Shown here: one piece after another, positions 1 through 7,935 of the stretch
Layout of the letters: every line of letters starts with the position of its first letter
Numbering within the stretch: position 1 is the first letter of the stretch
DNA from: Levilinea saccharolytica
Lineage (GTDB): Bacteria; Chloroflexota; Anaerolineae; Anaerolineales; Anaerolineaceae
DNA length: 64,000 bases
Reading direction: 5' to 3'
NCBI RefSeq assembly: GCF_001306035.1
Contig: NZ_LGCM01000028.1
Span: 1-64,000, forward strand
Notes under the pieces: generated by a model
The model's database searches: none
What the model was told of the DNA's origin: nothing
The model's input: only the letters and a program-made list of their open reading frames with translations
Translations under genes and position numbers: made by a program

Positions 1-75
1 ACCAGTTATGATAAAGGAGGTCGGTCGGCATTGGTTTACTCCGTTTCTAAAATGCTTCCGGAAAACCTATTTTAG
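1..75 (+). CDS. Possible C-terminal stub of a gene cut by the window edge
   Basis: Frame 1 is open from the first base to a TAG at 73-75 and would encode 24 residues ending in MLPENLF. There is no start codon context and the piece is too short to recognise. It may be the end of a protein beginning before the window, or simply chance. No function can be assigned. Confidence 0.22.
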   Translation, partial: TSYDKGGRSALVYSVSKMLPENLF

Positions 76-115
76 TGGAGATCTGGTGCCGATCAACTAT
101 TCTTTTGTTAAAGTG

Positions 116-553
116 TCAGGTGGCTAGGCAAAGTTTTTTATTTGGGTTGATGACTGCAACAGGGATGTATACAAAGTCGGCTTCGCCTGCCCCGTTTAAG
201 TAACGAAACGTCACAACGCTGACGATGATCAAATCGCCGGAGGGCTGGTTGAAGTTGGCAAGATAACCAGTTTCATCGGGATTGCCATACAATGACCAGT
301 ATTTTTCCGGGCTTTCTGAAAGCGGAAACTGTTGCTTCAGGTTCTCAGGCAATCCAATCTGCTGTGCGGGGTTGGGCGTTATGGTTGGCGTTAATGTAGC
401 GGTTGGAACTGCTGTTTGGGTGGGCTGGACAGGCTCCGGCGCCGCGGTGGGTGTGGATGCTGGGGGCTGCGCTTCCGGCGGTACTGGCGGTGCAACCGGA
501 GTGCATGCGGAAAGGAAAAACAGCATAACAAGTATTAGATGATTGGCTTTCAT
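116..553 (-). CDS. Small secreted lipoprotein of unknown function
   Basis: The 145-residue product starts with a basic/hydrophobic signal peptide ending in a lipobox (L14-S-A-C17), so it should be lipidated on Cys17 and anchored outside the membrane. Residues about 18-62 are a Pro/Thr/Ala-rich linker of the kind common in surface lipoproteins of this lineage. The C-terminal 80 residues form a small unrecognised domain (Tyr/Trp-containing, ending NPNKKLCLAT). An in-frame start seven codons upstream is possible. The ATG at 553 is chosen because AGGAGAA lies just ahead of it and the signal peptide then has normal length. It is a single gene with no obvious operon partner. The linker resembles those in the 24.8-25.6 kb lipoprotein and in PstS. 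No function is proposed. Confidence 0.72.
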   Translation of the reverse strand: MKANHLILVMLFFLSACTPVAPPVPPEAQPPASTPTAAPEPVQPTQTAVPTATLTPTITPNPAQQIGLPENLKQQFPLSESPEKYWSLYGNPDETGYLANFNQPSGDLIIVSVVTFRYLNGAGEADFVYIPVAVINPNKKLCLAT

Positions 554-887
554 CGTTTCTTCTCCTGATAACAAAGCAACAGTAATTACAAAATTATCCC
601 ATCAAATCACATAATTGCCTTCGATATCGGATTTTTTCAGACATTTTTTTATTTCACAAATCACAGCCTATGGACCGCTTCACCATTTCGTGGCGCGCAA
701 TGAAATGCCAGGGCGGGGGTCGTCCTGCCCGCTCGATTAAACGGAGTATCTCCCCGGCCCCTCCTTGGCGTCCTTCGCGGCTTCGCGGTAAAACCCGACC
801 TGAGGGGGCAGACCCTCGTAATCCCCCTCGAAAAAAAGGGGCGCGGGCTGGTGATCCCAAGCCCGCGCCGCGGCAATTCACCCCACC
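554..887. other. Intergenic region without a gene
   Basis: The part next to the lipoprotein (about 555-660) is AT-rich and probably holds its promoter, but no convincing -35/-10 pair was found. The middle is GC-rich and contains the short self-complementary string CGCGGCTTCGCGG near 775-787. The right end is the terminator of the creatininase gene (separate entry). Open frames here have no coding character. Confidence 0.6.
831..869 (-). terminator. Rho-independent terminator of the creatininase-family gene
   Basis: On the minus strand a 10-bp GC-rich stem (bases 860-869 pairing with 840-849, GGCGCGGGCT arm) is followed by a run of seven T (837 to 831). It lies 19 bases after the stop codon. 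Confidence 0.85.
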
Positions 888-1568
888 TTAGAACTCCAGC
901 AAATACATCACATCCTGCACCACCGCCGCGAACATCTCATCCATCACGGCCGGGTCGGCCTCATACTTGCCGCCAAATGCCCCATCCCCGTAGGCCTCAC
1001 GCGATTCGGCCGCGCTCATCAGCCCCTTGGCGTGCACCGGCGTCTTTTCGCCCTGGGGCAGATCCGTCACCTTGGTGAAGGGGAAAGCTTCCAGCCAGTT
1101 GGCGTGTTCCGGCTCCAGGCCGTATTTCATCGCCACCGCCGACACGCTGTTCGAAGTCCACCACGAATACCAACTCACTTTCAGCCCTGGGCAGTCGTTC
1201 ATCACCTCCCACATCACATACTGCCCCGGCATATTCCCGCCGTGCCCGTTCAGCACCAGCACCCGCCGGAAGCCCTGCTGGTACACACAGCGCACGATAT
1301 CCTCCACCATCGCGATATACGTGCTGGTGCGCACGCTGATCGTGCCCGGGTAGGTCACAAAATAGGGCGTAATGCCGTAATTCAGCGGCGGCGCCACCAG
1401 CACCCCCGTGCGCTGGCTGACCACATCCGCCACCGCCATAGGGATTTTCACGTCGGTTGCCAGGCTCAAATAGCCGTGCTGCTCGGTCGAACCCAACACC
1501 AAAATCAGCCGGTCGTCGTTCTCCAGGTATTTCTCCACATCCATCCAGTTCAGTTCTTCGTAACGCAT
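888..1568 (-). CDS. Creatininase-family amidohydrolase
   Basis: The 226-residue protein belongs to the creatininase/MftE superfamily of metal-dependent amidohydrolases that open cyclic amides. Visible ligand motifs are GSTEQHG (E29, H31), D39 in LATD, and NGHGGN at 106-111. EHANWLE at about 153-159 stands where true creatininases carry HAGExET, so the exact substrate is unlikely to be inferable. Length fits the family (about 240). The ATG at 1568 is used rather than upstream in-frame codons because it has a good ribosome site (GGAGAA) and begins with the family-typical 'RYEELNW'. It is monocistronic with its own terminator and lies downstream of leuS in the same direction. Creatinine, a formylated purine/pyrimidine intermediate or a peptide cofactor precursor are all possible substrates. 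The enzyme class is confident, the substrate is not. Confidence 0.87.
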   Translation of the reverse strand: MRYEELNWMDVEKYLENDDRLILVLGSTEQHGYLSLATDVKIPMAVADVVSQRTGVLVAPPLNYGITPYFVTYPGTISVRTSTYIAMVEDIVRCVYQQGFRRVLVLNGHGGNMPGQYVMWEVMNDCPGLKVSWYSWWTSNSVSAVAMKYGLEPEHANWLEAFPFTKVTDLPQGEKTPVHAKGLMSAAESREAYGDGAFGGKYEADPAVMDEMFAAVVQDVMYLLEF

Positions 1569-1663
1569 GTTCGTTTTCTCCTTCGGGGCCGCAGGCGCCC
1601 GCAATGTTGTCCTGCGGTTAAGTGTAGCCTGCCACAGCGGGGGAAGCAAGCCCAATTCCCGGC

Positions 1664-1699
1664 AAAAAAAGGGCTGCGCCCGTTCTTTTGGCGCAGCCC
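1664..1699 (-). terminator. Rho-independent terminator of leuS
   Basis: A perfect 10-bp stem (GGGCTGCGCC arm at 1671-1680 with 1690-1699) is followed on the minus strand by seven T (1670 to 1664). It lies about 45 bases after the leuS stop. Confidence 0.9.
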
Positions 1700-1705
1700 T
1701 GATTA

Positions 1706-1759
1706 TTTACACCACGATGGGGGTTTACACCGCCATGGGTGTTCACACCACGATGTTGA
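1706..1759. repeat. Three tandem 18-base units over the 3' end of leuS
   Basis: Units 1706-1723, 1724-1741 and 1742-1759 are imperfect copies (TTTACACCACGATGGGGG type). Eighteen is a multiple of three, so read on the minus strand each copy keeps frame and ends Val-Val/Ala-Val-stop. The last codons and stop of leuS therefore appear three times in a row. Confidence 0.75.
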
Positions 1760-4199
1760 TCAATTTCTTAGGCACCACGATGATCTGCCGCGGCGTCTTG
1801 CCTTCCAGGAATTTCACCACCCCTTCGTTTTCCAGGGCCGCCGCCTTCACCGCTTCTTCGCTGGCGTCCGCCGCCAGCGTCACCCGCCCGCGCACCTTGC
1901 CGTTCACCTGCACCACCACGGTGATCTCATCTTCCTGCACGGCTTCCATATCCACCGCCGGCCAGCTTTGGGTGTGAATGGAATAGCTCTTGCCCAGGTA
2001 AGCCCACAGTTCCTCGGCGATATGCGGCGTCACCGGCGACAGCATGCGCAGGTAAATATCCACCGCCTCGCCCCAGGCCGGGCTGCCGTAGGTGGCCGGT
2101 TTCAGGCGGGCCATCTCGTTGGACAGCTCCATCAGGCTCGACACGATCGTGTTGAACTCAAAATGCTCATAATCGTGCGTCACCCGCCGCAGCGTCTGGT
2201 GCACCTTACGCCGCAGCACGCGCACAGCGCTCTCATCCACAAAGCCGTCCTTGCCCACCGGCTCCACCACCATCGCCCACACCCGCCGCAGCCAGCGGAA
2301 GGTGCCGTCAATGCCGCTGCTCGACCACGGCCCGCCCTGATCCCAGCGCGAGAAGAAGATCAAATACGCGCGCAGCGCATCCGCTCCGTAAGCCTGCACC
2401 AGATCATCCGGCGCCACCACGTTGCCGCGGCTCTTCGACATCTTCTCCGAGTCCTCGCCCAAGACCATGCCCTGGTTGCGCAGCTGCAGCATGGGCTCAT
2501 CCCCATGCGCAATGCCCATATCCCGCAGGGCCTTGTGGAAGAAACGCGTGTAGATCAAATGCATGTTGGCGTGCTCAATGCCGCCCGTGTAGGTGTCCAC
2601 CGGCATCCAGTAATCGTATTCTTTCGGGTCAAACGGCCCCTGATCGTAATCCGGGCTAAGGTAGCGCAGGTGATACCACGACGAGCACATGAAGGTGTCC
2701 ATCGTGTCCGTGTCGCGTTCGGCCGCCCCGCCGCACTGCGGGCAGGTGGTCAGCCGCCAGGTGGGGTGCAGCTTCAGCGGGCTTTCACCCGTCGGCCGCC
2801 ATTCCACATCGTCCGGCAGCATCACCGGCAGCTGCTCCTCCGGCACCGGCACCACACCGCACTTCTCGCAGTGCACCATCGGGATAGGCGCGCCCCAATA
2901 GCGCTGGCGCGAAATCAGCCAGTCGCGCAGGCGGTAATTCACCGCCCGTTTGCCCATGCCGTTGGCCTCCAGGTATTTCAAGACCTGTTCAAAGGCTTCT
3001 GCGCCGGGCGTGCCGCTCATCGGGCCGCTGTTGACCATCTTGCCGTGCGCCGGAACCGATTCCGTCAGGTTGGCCCCATCCAGGGCTTCCATATCTTCCG
3101 GCTGGATCACCACGCGCACCTCCAGGCCAAACCGCCGCGCAAATTCAAAGTCACGCTGGTCGTGGGCCGGAACGGCCATGATCGCGCCCGTGCCGTAGGT
3201 CATCAGCACATAGTCCGCCGTCCAGATGGGGATGCGCTCACCGCTCACCGGGTTCACCGCATACCCGCCCGTGAACACGCCCGTTTTCTCCTTATCGGTC
3301 GCCTCGCGCTGCACATCTGTCTGGCGCACCGCTTCAGCCACATATTGCTCCACCGCCGCCTTTTGCTCCGCCGAGGTGATCTTCTTCACCAGCGGGTGTT
3401 CCGGGGCCAGCACCATAAAGGTCACCCCCCACAGCGTGTCGGGGCGAGTGGTGAAAACTTCCAGCTCATCGCCCTGCTCCGTGTGGAACTTGACCACCGC
3501 GCCTTCCGAGCGGCCGATCCAATTGGTTTGCAGCACGCGCACGCGCTCCGGCCAGTTGATGCCCTCGTAGGAGAGCAGCTCGTCCGCGTAGCGGGTGGTG
3601 CGGAAGAACCATTGGTCCAGGTTCTTCTTGATCACGGGCGTGCCGCAGCGTTCACAGTGGCGGTCGTCGCCCCACACCTGCTCGCGCGCCAGGGTGGTGT
3701 TGCAGGTCGGGCACCAATCCACCGGGCTCAATTTGTGATACGCCAGCCCGTGCTGATAGAGCTGAACGAAGAACCACTGCGTCCAGCGGTAATATTTCGG
3801 GTCCGCGCTCACCGCCTCGCGCCGCCAGTCAAACATGGCGCCCATGCTCTTCAATTGATCGCGCATGCGGTTGATGTTGCGGTAAGTCCACTCTTTGGGA
3901 TGCACATTTTTCTTAATGGCGGCGTTTTCCGCGGGCAGGCCAAAGGCGTCAAAACCCATCGGGAACATCACGTTGTAGCCGTTCATGCGCATGTACCGCG
4001 CGCGCGCGTCCGAAGGGGTCATCGCGAACCAATGCCCAATGTGCAGGTCGCCGGAAGGGTACGGGAGCATCGTCAGCGCATAGTGCTTGGGCCGCTGCGG
4101 GTCCACATCTGAATGATAGAGGCCGTCCGCCTCCCACCGCGCCTGCCACTTCTTTTCAATCTCTGCCGGGTTATACGCCGGAATTTGTGACTCTGCCAT
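1743..4199 (-). CDS. leuS: Leucyl-tRNA synthetase
   Basis: This class Ia synthetase charges tRNA-Leu with leucine in the cytoplasm. The 818 residues match the bacterial LeuRS length. The N-terminal half carries HIGH at 53-56. An insertion with zinc-type Cys pairs (CPTC...CERC) follows, then the editing (CP1) domain containing the conserved TTRPDT-like stretch. KMSKS is at 586-590 in the context SEKMSKSRGN, and a helical anticodon-binding region with a C-terminal domain ends the protein. The ATG at 4199 follows the T-box leader directly (GGGAGCG upstream). Expression is expected to be controlled by uncharged tRNA-Leu through the upstream T-box. The gene end is overlapped by an 18-base tandem repeat and followed by a strong terminator. 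Identification is secure. Confidence 0.98.
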   Translation of the reverse strand: MAESQIPAYNPAEIEKKWQARWEADGLYHSDVDPQRPKHYALTMLPYPSGDLHIGHWFAMTPSDARARYMRMNGYNVMFPMGFDAFGLPAENAAIKKNVHPKEWTYRNINRMRDQLKSMGAMFDWRREAVSADPKYYRWTQWFFVQLYQHGLAYHKLSPVDWCPTCNTTLAREQVWGDDRHCERCGTPVIKKNLDQWFFRTTRYADELLSYEGINWPERVRVLQTNWIGRSEGAVVKFHTEQGDELEVFTTRPDTLWGVTFMVLAPEHPLVKKITSAEQKAAVEQYVAEAVRQTDVQREATDKEKTGVFTGGYAVNPVSGERIPIWTADYVLMTYGTGAIMAVPAHDQRDFEFARRFGLEVRVVIQPEDMEALDGANLTESVPAHGKMVNSGPMSGTPGAEAFEQVLKYLEANGMGKRAVNYRLRDWLISRQRYWGAPIPMVHCEKCGVVPVPEEQLPVMLPDDVEWRPTGESPLKLHPTWRLTTCPQCGGAAERDTDTMDTFMCSSWYHLRYLSPDYDQGPFDPKEYDYWMPVDTYTGGIEHANMHLIYTRFFHKALRDMGIAHGDEPMLQLRNQGMVLGEDSEKMSKSRGNVVAPDDLVQAYGADALRAYLIFFSRWDQGGPWSSSGIDGTFRWLRRVWAMVVEPVGKDGFVDESAVRVLRRKVHQTLRRVTHDYEHFEFNTIVSSLMELSNEMARLKPATYGSPAWGEAVDIYLRMLSPVTPHIAEELWAYLGKSYSIHTQSWPAVDMEAVQEDEITVVVQVNGKVRGRVTLAADASEEAVKAAALENEGVVKFLEGKTPRQIIVVPKKLINIVV

Positions 4200-4222
4200 G
4201 CTGCACGCTCCCTGTTTCAGAT

Positions 4223-4252
4223 AAAAAAACTCCGTCCCAATCAGGGACGGAG
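4223..4252 (-). terminator. Regulated terminator of the leuS T-box
   Basis: A 9-bp stem (CTCCGTCCC at 4230-4238 pairing with 4244-4252, loop AATCA) is followed by seven T on the minus strand. The T-box sequence immediately 5' can form the competing antiterminator. Confidence 0.92.
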
Positions 4253-4495
4253 GATTCTCCGCGGTACCACCCTGCTTGCACAGCCGCTGGAAGGCGCTGC
4301 GCCGCTCTGGCTCGCGATAACGGGCGAACCCCGGCTGAGGTTACTGCTTTCACCTCAACGGCTGGCCCCTCAGGGCAGCGGGCGAGTTCTGTCTTCTGGC
4401 GGTTCACATCCGCCGTTGTCGGGCTTCCACCGGGCTTTCCCGACTCGCTGGTGAATGACCTACTACTCCCGCATTCGCCGTTCGTATGAACAAAG
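4223..4495 (-). promoter_or_regulatory. T-box riboswitch leader of leuS
   Basis: The minus strand contains the T-box hallmark CAGGGTGGTACCGCGG (4274 to 4259), immediately followed by an intrinsic terminator (4252 to 4223) and then leuS. About 170 bases upstream is a Stem I-like region with the AGCGAGTCGGG...GGTGGAAGCCCG pattern typical of the distal Stem I. GGGAGTAGTAGG lies before it, resembling the specifier-loop 5' side. A CTC (Leu) codon in AGAACTCGCC (4386-4384) is a candidate specifier, but this is only tentative. T-boxes read aminoacylation of the cognate tRNA: uncharged tRNA stabilises the antiterminator and lets leuS be transcribed. The 5' boundary is approximate. Confidence 0.93.
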
Positions 4496-4534
4496 AGAGA
4501 GTAAAAACGTCAGGCGTCTCTACTCTCTAATTAG

Positions 4535-4607
4535 TGGACCCAGAGGGATTCGAACCCTCGGCCTTCTCAATGCCATTGAGACGCGCTCCCAACTGCGCTA
4601 TGGGCCC
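4535..4607 (-). tRNA. tRNA-Ala (anticodon GGC)
   Basis: A complete 73-base cloverleaf is visible. The acceptor GGGCCCA pairs with TGGGTCC, the D-arm is GCGC/GCGC, the anticodon stem TCTCA/TGAGA has loop ATGGCAT, and the T-arm is GAGGG/CCCTC with TTCGAAT. CCA is not encoded. It is the second of two tandem tRNA-Ala genes and lies directly upstream of the leuS leader. A hairpin (AGAGAGTA...TACTCTCT) just after it could separate it from the T-box transcript. Confidence 0.97.
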
Positions 4608-4672
4608 TCATTTCCTGACAGTTTGTTAAACTTCTCAGAACGATCTCTGCTTGCAGAGTTCTCGTCCCTCAG

Positions 4673-4745
4673 TGGACCTGGAGGGATTCGAACCCTCGGC
4701 CTCTTCAGTGCGATTGAAGCGCGCTCCCAACTGCGCTACAGGCCC
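4673..4745 (-). tRNA. tRNA-Ala (anticodon CGC)
   Basis: The 73-base cloverleaf has acceptor GGGCCTG/CAGGTCC, anticodon stem CTTCA/TGAAG with loop ATCGCAC, and T-arm GAGGG/CCCTC. CCA is not encoded. It shares most of its D-arm, variable region and T-arm with the neighbouring tRNA-Ala(GGC), so the two probably arose by duplication. A strong promoter lies about 20 bases upstream. Confidence 0.97.
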
Positions 4746-4764
4746 TTACTTCATCGTAACCAAG

Positions 4765-4793
4765 ATTTTACTCGAACCATGCCCGCCTGTCAA
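4765..4793 (-). promoter_or_regulatory. Sigma-70-type promoter of the tRNA-Ala genes
   Basis: On the minus strand TTGACA (4793-4788) is followed by a 17-base spacer and TAAAAT (4770-4765). This is a near-consensus promoter placed about 20 bases before tRNA-Ala(CGC). It may also feed tRNA-Ala(GGC) and the leuS leader. Confidence 0.85.
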
Positions 4794-4898
4794 GACTTCG
4801 CCGCCTTTCCAAAGCCACTTTTTCGGCAAGAATATATTGGCTATACGCAGGTCTTCAACTCCCTTCGTTTCTCACCTGCCCTTTTTCCTCTTTCTGCG

Positions 4899-4916
4899 TA
4901 TAATCTCCTCTGGAGG
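4899..4916 (+). promoter_or_regulatory. -10 box and ribosome site of the aminopeptidase gene
   Basis: TATAAT at 4899-4904 is followed by GGAGG at 4912-4916, five bases before the ATG at 4922. No good -35 hexamer is visible. The leader would be only about 12-15 bases. Confidence 0.55.
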
Positions 4917-4921
4917 TAATC

Positions 4922-6028
4922 ATGTCCCTTTCTCGCTACCAACGTCTCGAAACGCTCATCCGCTCAGCTGGCCTCGACGCCCTGGTGCTCAACCCAGGCC
5001 CCACCCTCACCTATCTCACCGGTCTCAATTTTCACCTCATGGAGCGCCCCACCGTCCTCATCATCGTCCCCGGCGCCCAGCCCGCCCTCATCCTGCCCGA
5101 GCTGGAGGCCGGGAAACTGGCCCAAAGCCGTCTGGCCCTGCGCGATTTCCTCTTCCCCGATAACCCCGCCCTCTGGCCCGAGGTCTTCACCCGCGCCGCC
5201 GCCCAGTTCGGCCTCACCGGCGCAAAAATCGGCGTGGAACCCAACCGCCTGCGCTTCATGGAGCTGACCTACCTGCAAAACGCTGCCTCCCGCGCCGTCT
5301 TCGTCAGCGCCGAACCCATCCTCAACCAGCTCCGCATCCAAAAGGACGCCGAAGAAATCGCCGCCATGCGTCAGGCAGCCGTCATCGCCCAAAACGCCTT
5401 CCACGCCACCCTGCCCTTCATCCACCCGGGCGTCACCGAACGCGCCGTGGCCGCCGAGCTGTCCATCCAGCTCCTGCGCGCCGGTTCCGATTCTGAAATG
5501 CCCTTCGCCCCCATCGTCGCAGGCGGCCCCAACAGCGCCAACCCCCATGCCGCCCCCAGCGACCGTCCCCTCCAGCTCGGCGATCTGCTCGTCATTGACT
5601 GGGGCGCTTCTTTCGGCGGCTACTGCTCCGATCTCACCCGCACCCTCGCCATCGGCCAGCTCCACCCTGAGCTACGCCGCATCCACGAAACCGTACAGGC
5701 GGCCAACGCCGCTGGGCGCGCCGCCGGAAAACCCGGCGTCCCGGCTGGGGATGTGGACCGCGCCGCCCGCCAGGTGATCGACGCCGCCGGTTACGGCCCC
5801 TACTTCACCCACCGCACCGGCCACGGCCTGGGCATGGAAGGCCACGAGCCGCCCTACATGTTCGCCGAGAACGATCTGCTCCTGGCCGAGGGCATGGCCT
5901 ACACCGTCGAGCCGGGCATCTACCTGCCCAACCGCGGCGGTGTGCGCGTTGAAGATGACATCGTCGTCACCGCTGACGCCAGCCAAAGCCTCAGCGATTA
6001 CCCCCGCGAACTGATCATCCTCGAATGA
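4922..6028 (+). CDS. M24-family Xaa-Pro aminopeptidase
   Basis: The 368-residue cytoplasmic metallopeptidase has the creatinase-like N-terminal domain (about 1-130) and a C-terminal pita-bread M24 domain. All five dinuclear-metal ligands are visible: D226 (DWGASF), D237 (CSDLTRT), H301 (TGHGLGMEGHE), E330 (VEPGIYLP) and E344 (VRVEDD). Length and layout match prolidase/Xaa-Pro aminopeptidase homologues that remove residues before proline in peptide turnover. The ATG at 4922 has a strong ribosome site (GGAGG). The gene is divergent from the tRNA-Ala/leuS unit and is followed 37 bases later by an MFS transporter. Whether it is a strict dipeptidase or an aminopeptidase cannot be told from sequence. 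Confidence 0.93.
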   Translation: MSLSRYQRLETLIRSAGLDALVLNPGPTLTYLTGLNFHLMERPTVLIIVPGAQPALILPELEAGKLAQSRLALRDFLFPDNPALWPEVFTRAAAQFGLTGAKIGVEPNRLRFMELTYLQNAASRAVFVSAEPILNQLRIQKDAEEIAAMRQAAVIAQNAFHATLPFIHPGVTERAVAAELSIQLLRAGSDSEMPFAPIVAGGPNSANPHAAPSDRPLQLGDLLVIDWGASFGGYCSDLTRTLAIGQLHPELRRIHETVQAANAAGRAAGKPGVPAGDVDRAARQVIDAAGYGPYFTHRTGHGLGMEGHEPPYMFAENDLLLAEGMAYTVEPGIYLPNRGGVRVEDDIVVTADASQSLSDYPRELIILE

Positions 6029-6065
6029 GGATCGGACTGCCCACCTTCCGTATCGGAGCGTTTTC

Positions 6066-7241
6066 ATGACCCGCGACCTTCTGCTGGTTTCTATTTCCCT
6101 GTTCACCTGGGGGGTCGGCGAGGGCATGTATTTCTATTTCCAGCCGCTCTATCTGGAAAAGCTGGGCGCCACCCCCTTCATCATCGGCGCCATCCTCAGC
6201 GCCAACGGCATCGCCATGACCCTGGCGCAAATCCCCGGCGGCTACCTGGCCGACCGCTACGGCCCGCGCCCGCTGATGTGGGCCGCCTGGATCATGGGGT
6301 CCATTTCCACCACCATCATGGCCTTTTCTGGTTCGCTGCCCATGTTTGTGGCCGGTTACCTGCTCTACGGCCTCACCTCCAGCGTTCTGGCCCCTATGAA
6401 CAGCTACATCACCCGCGTGCGCGGCACCTGGCCCGTGCAGCGCGCCCTCACCTTCCCCTCCGCCATGTTCCACCTGGGCGCGGTCATCGGGCCCATCATC
6501 GGCGGCTGGGTAGGCGAGCAGTATTCCTTCAGCATGGTCTACAAGATTTCCGCGGGGATTTTCTTCCTTTCCTCGGCCGTCATCCTCTGCATCCGTCCAG
6601 TAAAGCCCACCCCCCACACCCAGGTGGTAAAGAACGGCAGCCTGCTGCAAAACCGCGCCTTCCTGGTCATGCTGGGGCTGGTGTTCGCCTCCATGACGGT
6701 GCTGTACTTGCCCCTGTCGCTGACCCCCAACTTCCTGCAAAATCAAATCGGCTTGGATCTGCGCGCCATCGGCTATCTGGGCTCCATCGGCAGCCTGGGG
6801 AACGCCGTCTTTGCCCTCGTTTTGGGCAGCCTGCACCCCTCCACCGGCTTCATCATCGGCCAGACCTTTGTGGCCCTGGCCGCCCTGCTCTTCCGCGTGG
6901 GCAAGGTCATCCCGGCTTTTGCGGGCGGCTATTTCTTCTTCGGCGGCTACCGCCTTTCCCGTTCGATGGTGCTGGCCCTCACCCGCGACCTGGTGCACCC
7001 CAGTGAAATTGGCCTGGCCTACGGCTTCATCGAAACCGCCAACGCCCTTTCCGTCATCCTGGCCCCCTTCCTGGCCGGCATCCTCTACGAATGGAACCCC
7101 GTCGCCATGTACAGCTACGGCCTGCTGGCCATCACCGCCGTGCTGTTGGTCAGCGTGCTGTCCCTGCCCCGCCTCCTGCACAGCCATGCCGCCCGCCAGC
7201 GAAACGGCTTATCCCTGGAAGAGGAGTCCCATGCCCATTGA
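6066..7241 (+). CDS. MFS transporter
   Basis: A 391-residue integral membrane protein with about 12 hydrophobic segments and the MFS loop 2-3 motif GGYLADRYGPRP (about residues 58-70). The cytoplasmic central loop falls near residues 190-205, followed by a second six-helix half. The substrate cannot be inferred; drug or sugar efflux and peptide-product uptake are all possible. The ATG at 6066 follows a GGAG. The 3' end overlaps the next gene by 11 bases, which implies translational coupling to the metallo-beta-lactamase-fold hydrolase. Upstream is the aminopeptidase, so the three genes probably form an operon ending in the terminator near 7.9 kb. Confidence 0.9.
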   Translation: MTRDLLLVSISLFTWGVGEGMYFYFQPLYLEKLGATPFIIGAILSANGIAMTLAQIPGGYLADRYGPRPLMWAAWIMGSISTTIMAFSGSLPMFVAGYLLYGLTSSVLAPMNSYITRVRGTWPVQRALTFPSAMFHLGAVIGPIIGGWVGEQYSFSMVYKISAGIFFLSSAVILCIRPVKPTPHTQVVKNGSLLQNRAFLVMLGLVFASMTVLYLPLSLTPNFLQNQIGLDLRAIGYLGSIGSLGNAVFALVLGSLHPSTGFIIGQTFVALAALLFRVGKVIPAFAGGYFFFGGYRLSRSMVLALTRDLVHPSEIGLAYGFIETANALSVILAPFLAGILYEWNPVAMYSYGLLAITAVLLVSVLSLPRLLHSHAARQRNGLSLEEESHAH

Positions 7242-7863
7242 AATCCTCACCTACGTGCTCGGCTCTCTGAGCAATAATACCTACTGCGCCGTCGATCAGG
7301 CCGCCCGCCAGGCTGTCGTCATTGACCCCTCCTTCGGCGCGCGCAAGGTGCTGGATGACCTGCACGCCCGCGGCCTCAGCCTGTCGGCCGTCTGGCTGAC
7401 CCACGCCCATTTTGACCACATCGCCGGAGTCAAAGAGATTCTCTCCGCCCTGCCCGCGCCGGTTCCGGTGGGCCTCCACCCGCTGGATCTGCCCTTGTGG
7501 CGCGAAGACGGCGGCGCGGGCACCTGGGGTTACCATTTCAACGCCGGACCCGACCCCGATCTATTATGGCAGGCCGATCAAACCGCCGCGGTGGGCACTT
7601 CCACCGCTGTCGTGCGCCACACCCCCGGCCACACCCCCGGCCACGTGGTCTTCATCTTCGCCCAGGATCATGTTGCCTTCACCGGAGACCTGATCTTCCG
7701 CCGCAGCGTGGGCCGCACAGACCTCCCCGGCGGCAACGGGCAGGCCCTGGCGGAGTCCATTCGCAACCACATCTACACCCTGCCGCCCGAAACCGTCCTG
7801 CTCAGCGGTCACGGCCCGCAAACCACCGTGGGCGAAGAGCTGGACGAAAACCCCTACGTCTGA
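7231..7863 (+). CDS. Metallo-beta-lactamase-fold hydrolase (glyoxalase II-like)
   Basis: The 210-residue protein has the complete MBL-fold signature: THAHFDH (H58, H60, D62, H63), HTPGHTPGH, FTGDLIF, and SGHGPQTT at the end. The group resembles hydroxyacylglutathione hydrolases and related thioester hydrolases, two Zn/Fe per active site. At about 210 residues it lacks the extra substrate-binding domain of classical glyoxalase II, so the substrate is open. The start is the ATG at 7231, which sits inside the MFS gene behind GAGGAG. A much longer in-frame extension is only the MFS gene in another frame. A bidirectional terminator follows. Confidence 0.9.
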   Translation: MPIEILTYVLGSLSNNTYCAVDQAARQAVVIDPSFGARKVLDDLHARGLSLSAVWLTHAHFDHIAGVKEILSALPAPVPVGLHPLDLPLWREDGGAGTWGYHFNAGPDPDLLWQADQTAAVGTSTAVVRHTPGHTPGHVVFIFAQDHVAFTGDLIFRRSVGRTDLPGGNGQALAESIRNHIYTLPPETVLLSGHGPQTTVGEELDENPYV

Positions 7864-7883
7864 GCCAGATGCGCTTAAAAGAA

Positions 7884-7918
7884 AAACGGCTGCCGGAAAG
7901 CAATCACGGCAGCCGTTT
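7884..7918. terminator. Bidirectional terminator between the MBL hydrolase and rny
   Basis: A 12-bp stem (AAACGGCTGCCG at 7884-7895 with 7907-7918) lies between two converging genes. Each side has a short A/T run, so it can serve both. Confidence 0.85.
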
Positions 7919-7935
7919 GCGTTTACAAACAAGGT

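Noticed and set aside
770-790. CCTTCGCGGCTTCGCGG string in the first intergenic region
   Set aside because: Looks like a small hairpin or REP-type remnant, but only one copy was noticed here, so it is not called a repeat family.
1032-4112. A very long open frame on the plus strand across leuS and the creatininase gene
   Set aside because: It is antisense to leuS, has a composition full of His/Arg/Ala and no recognisable domain. It reflects the GC-rich third positions of the real genes.
6015-7187. Long minus-strand open frame over the MFS gene
   Set aside because: Gly/Gln/Asp-rich shadow of the transporter in antisense; no ribosome site, and the real MFS frame has membrane helices and family motifs.
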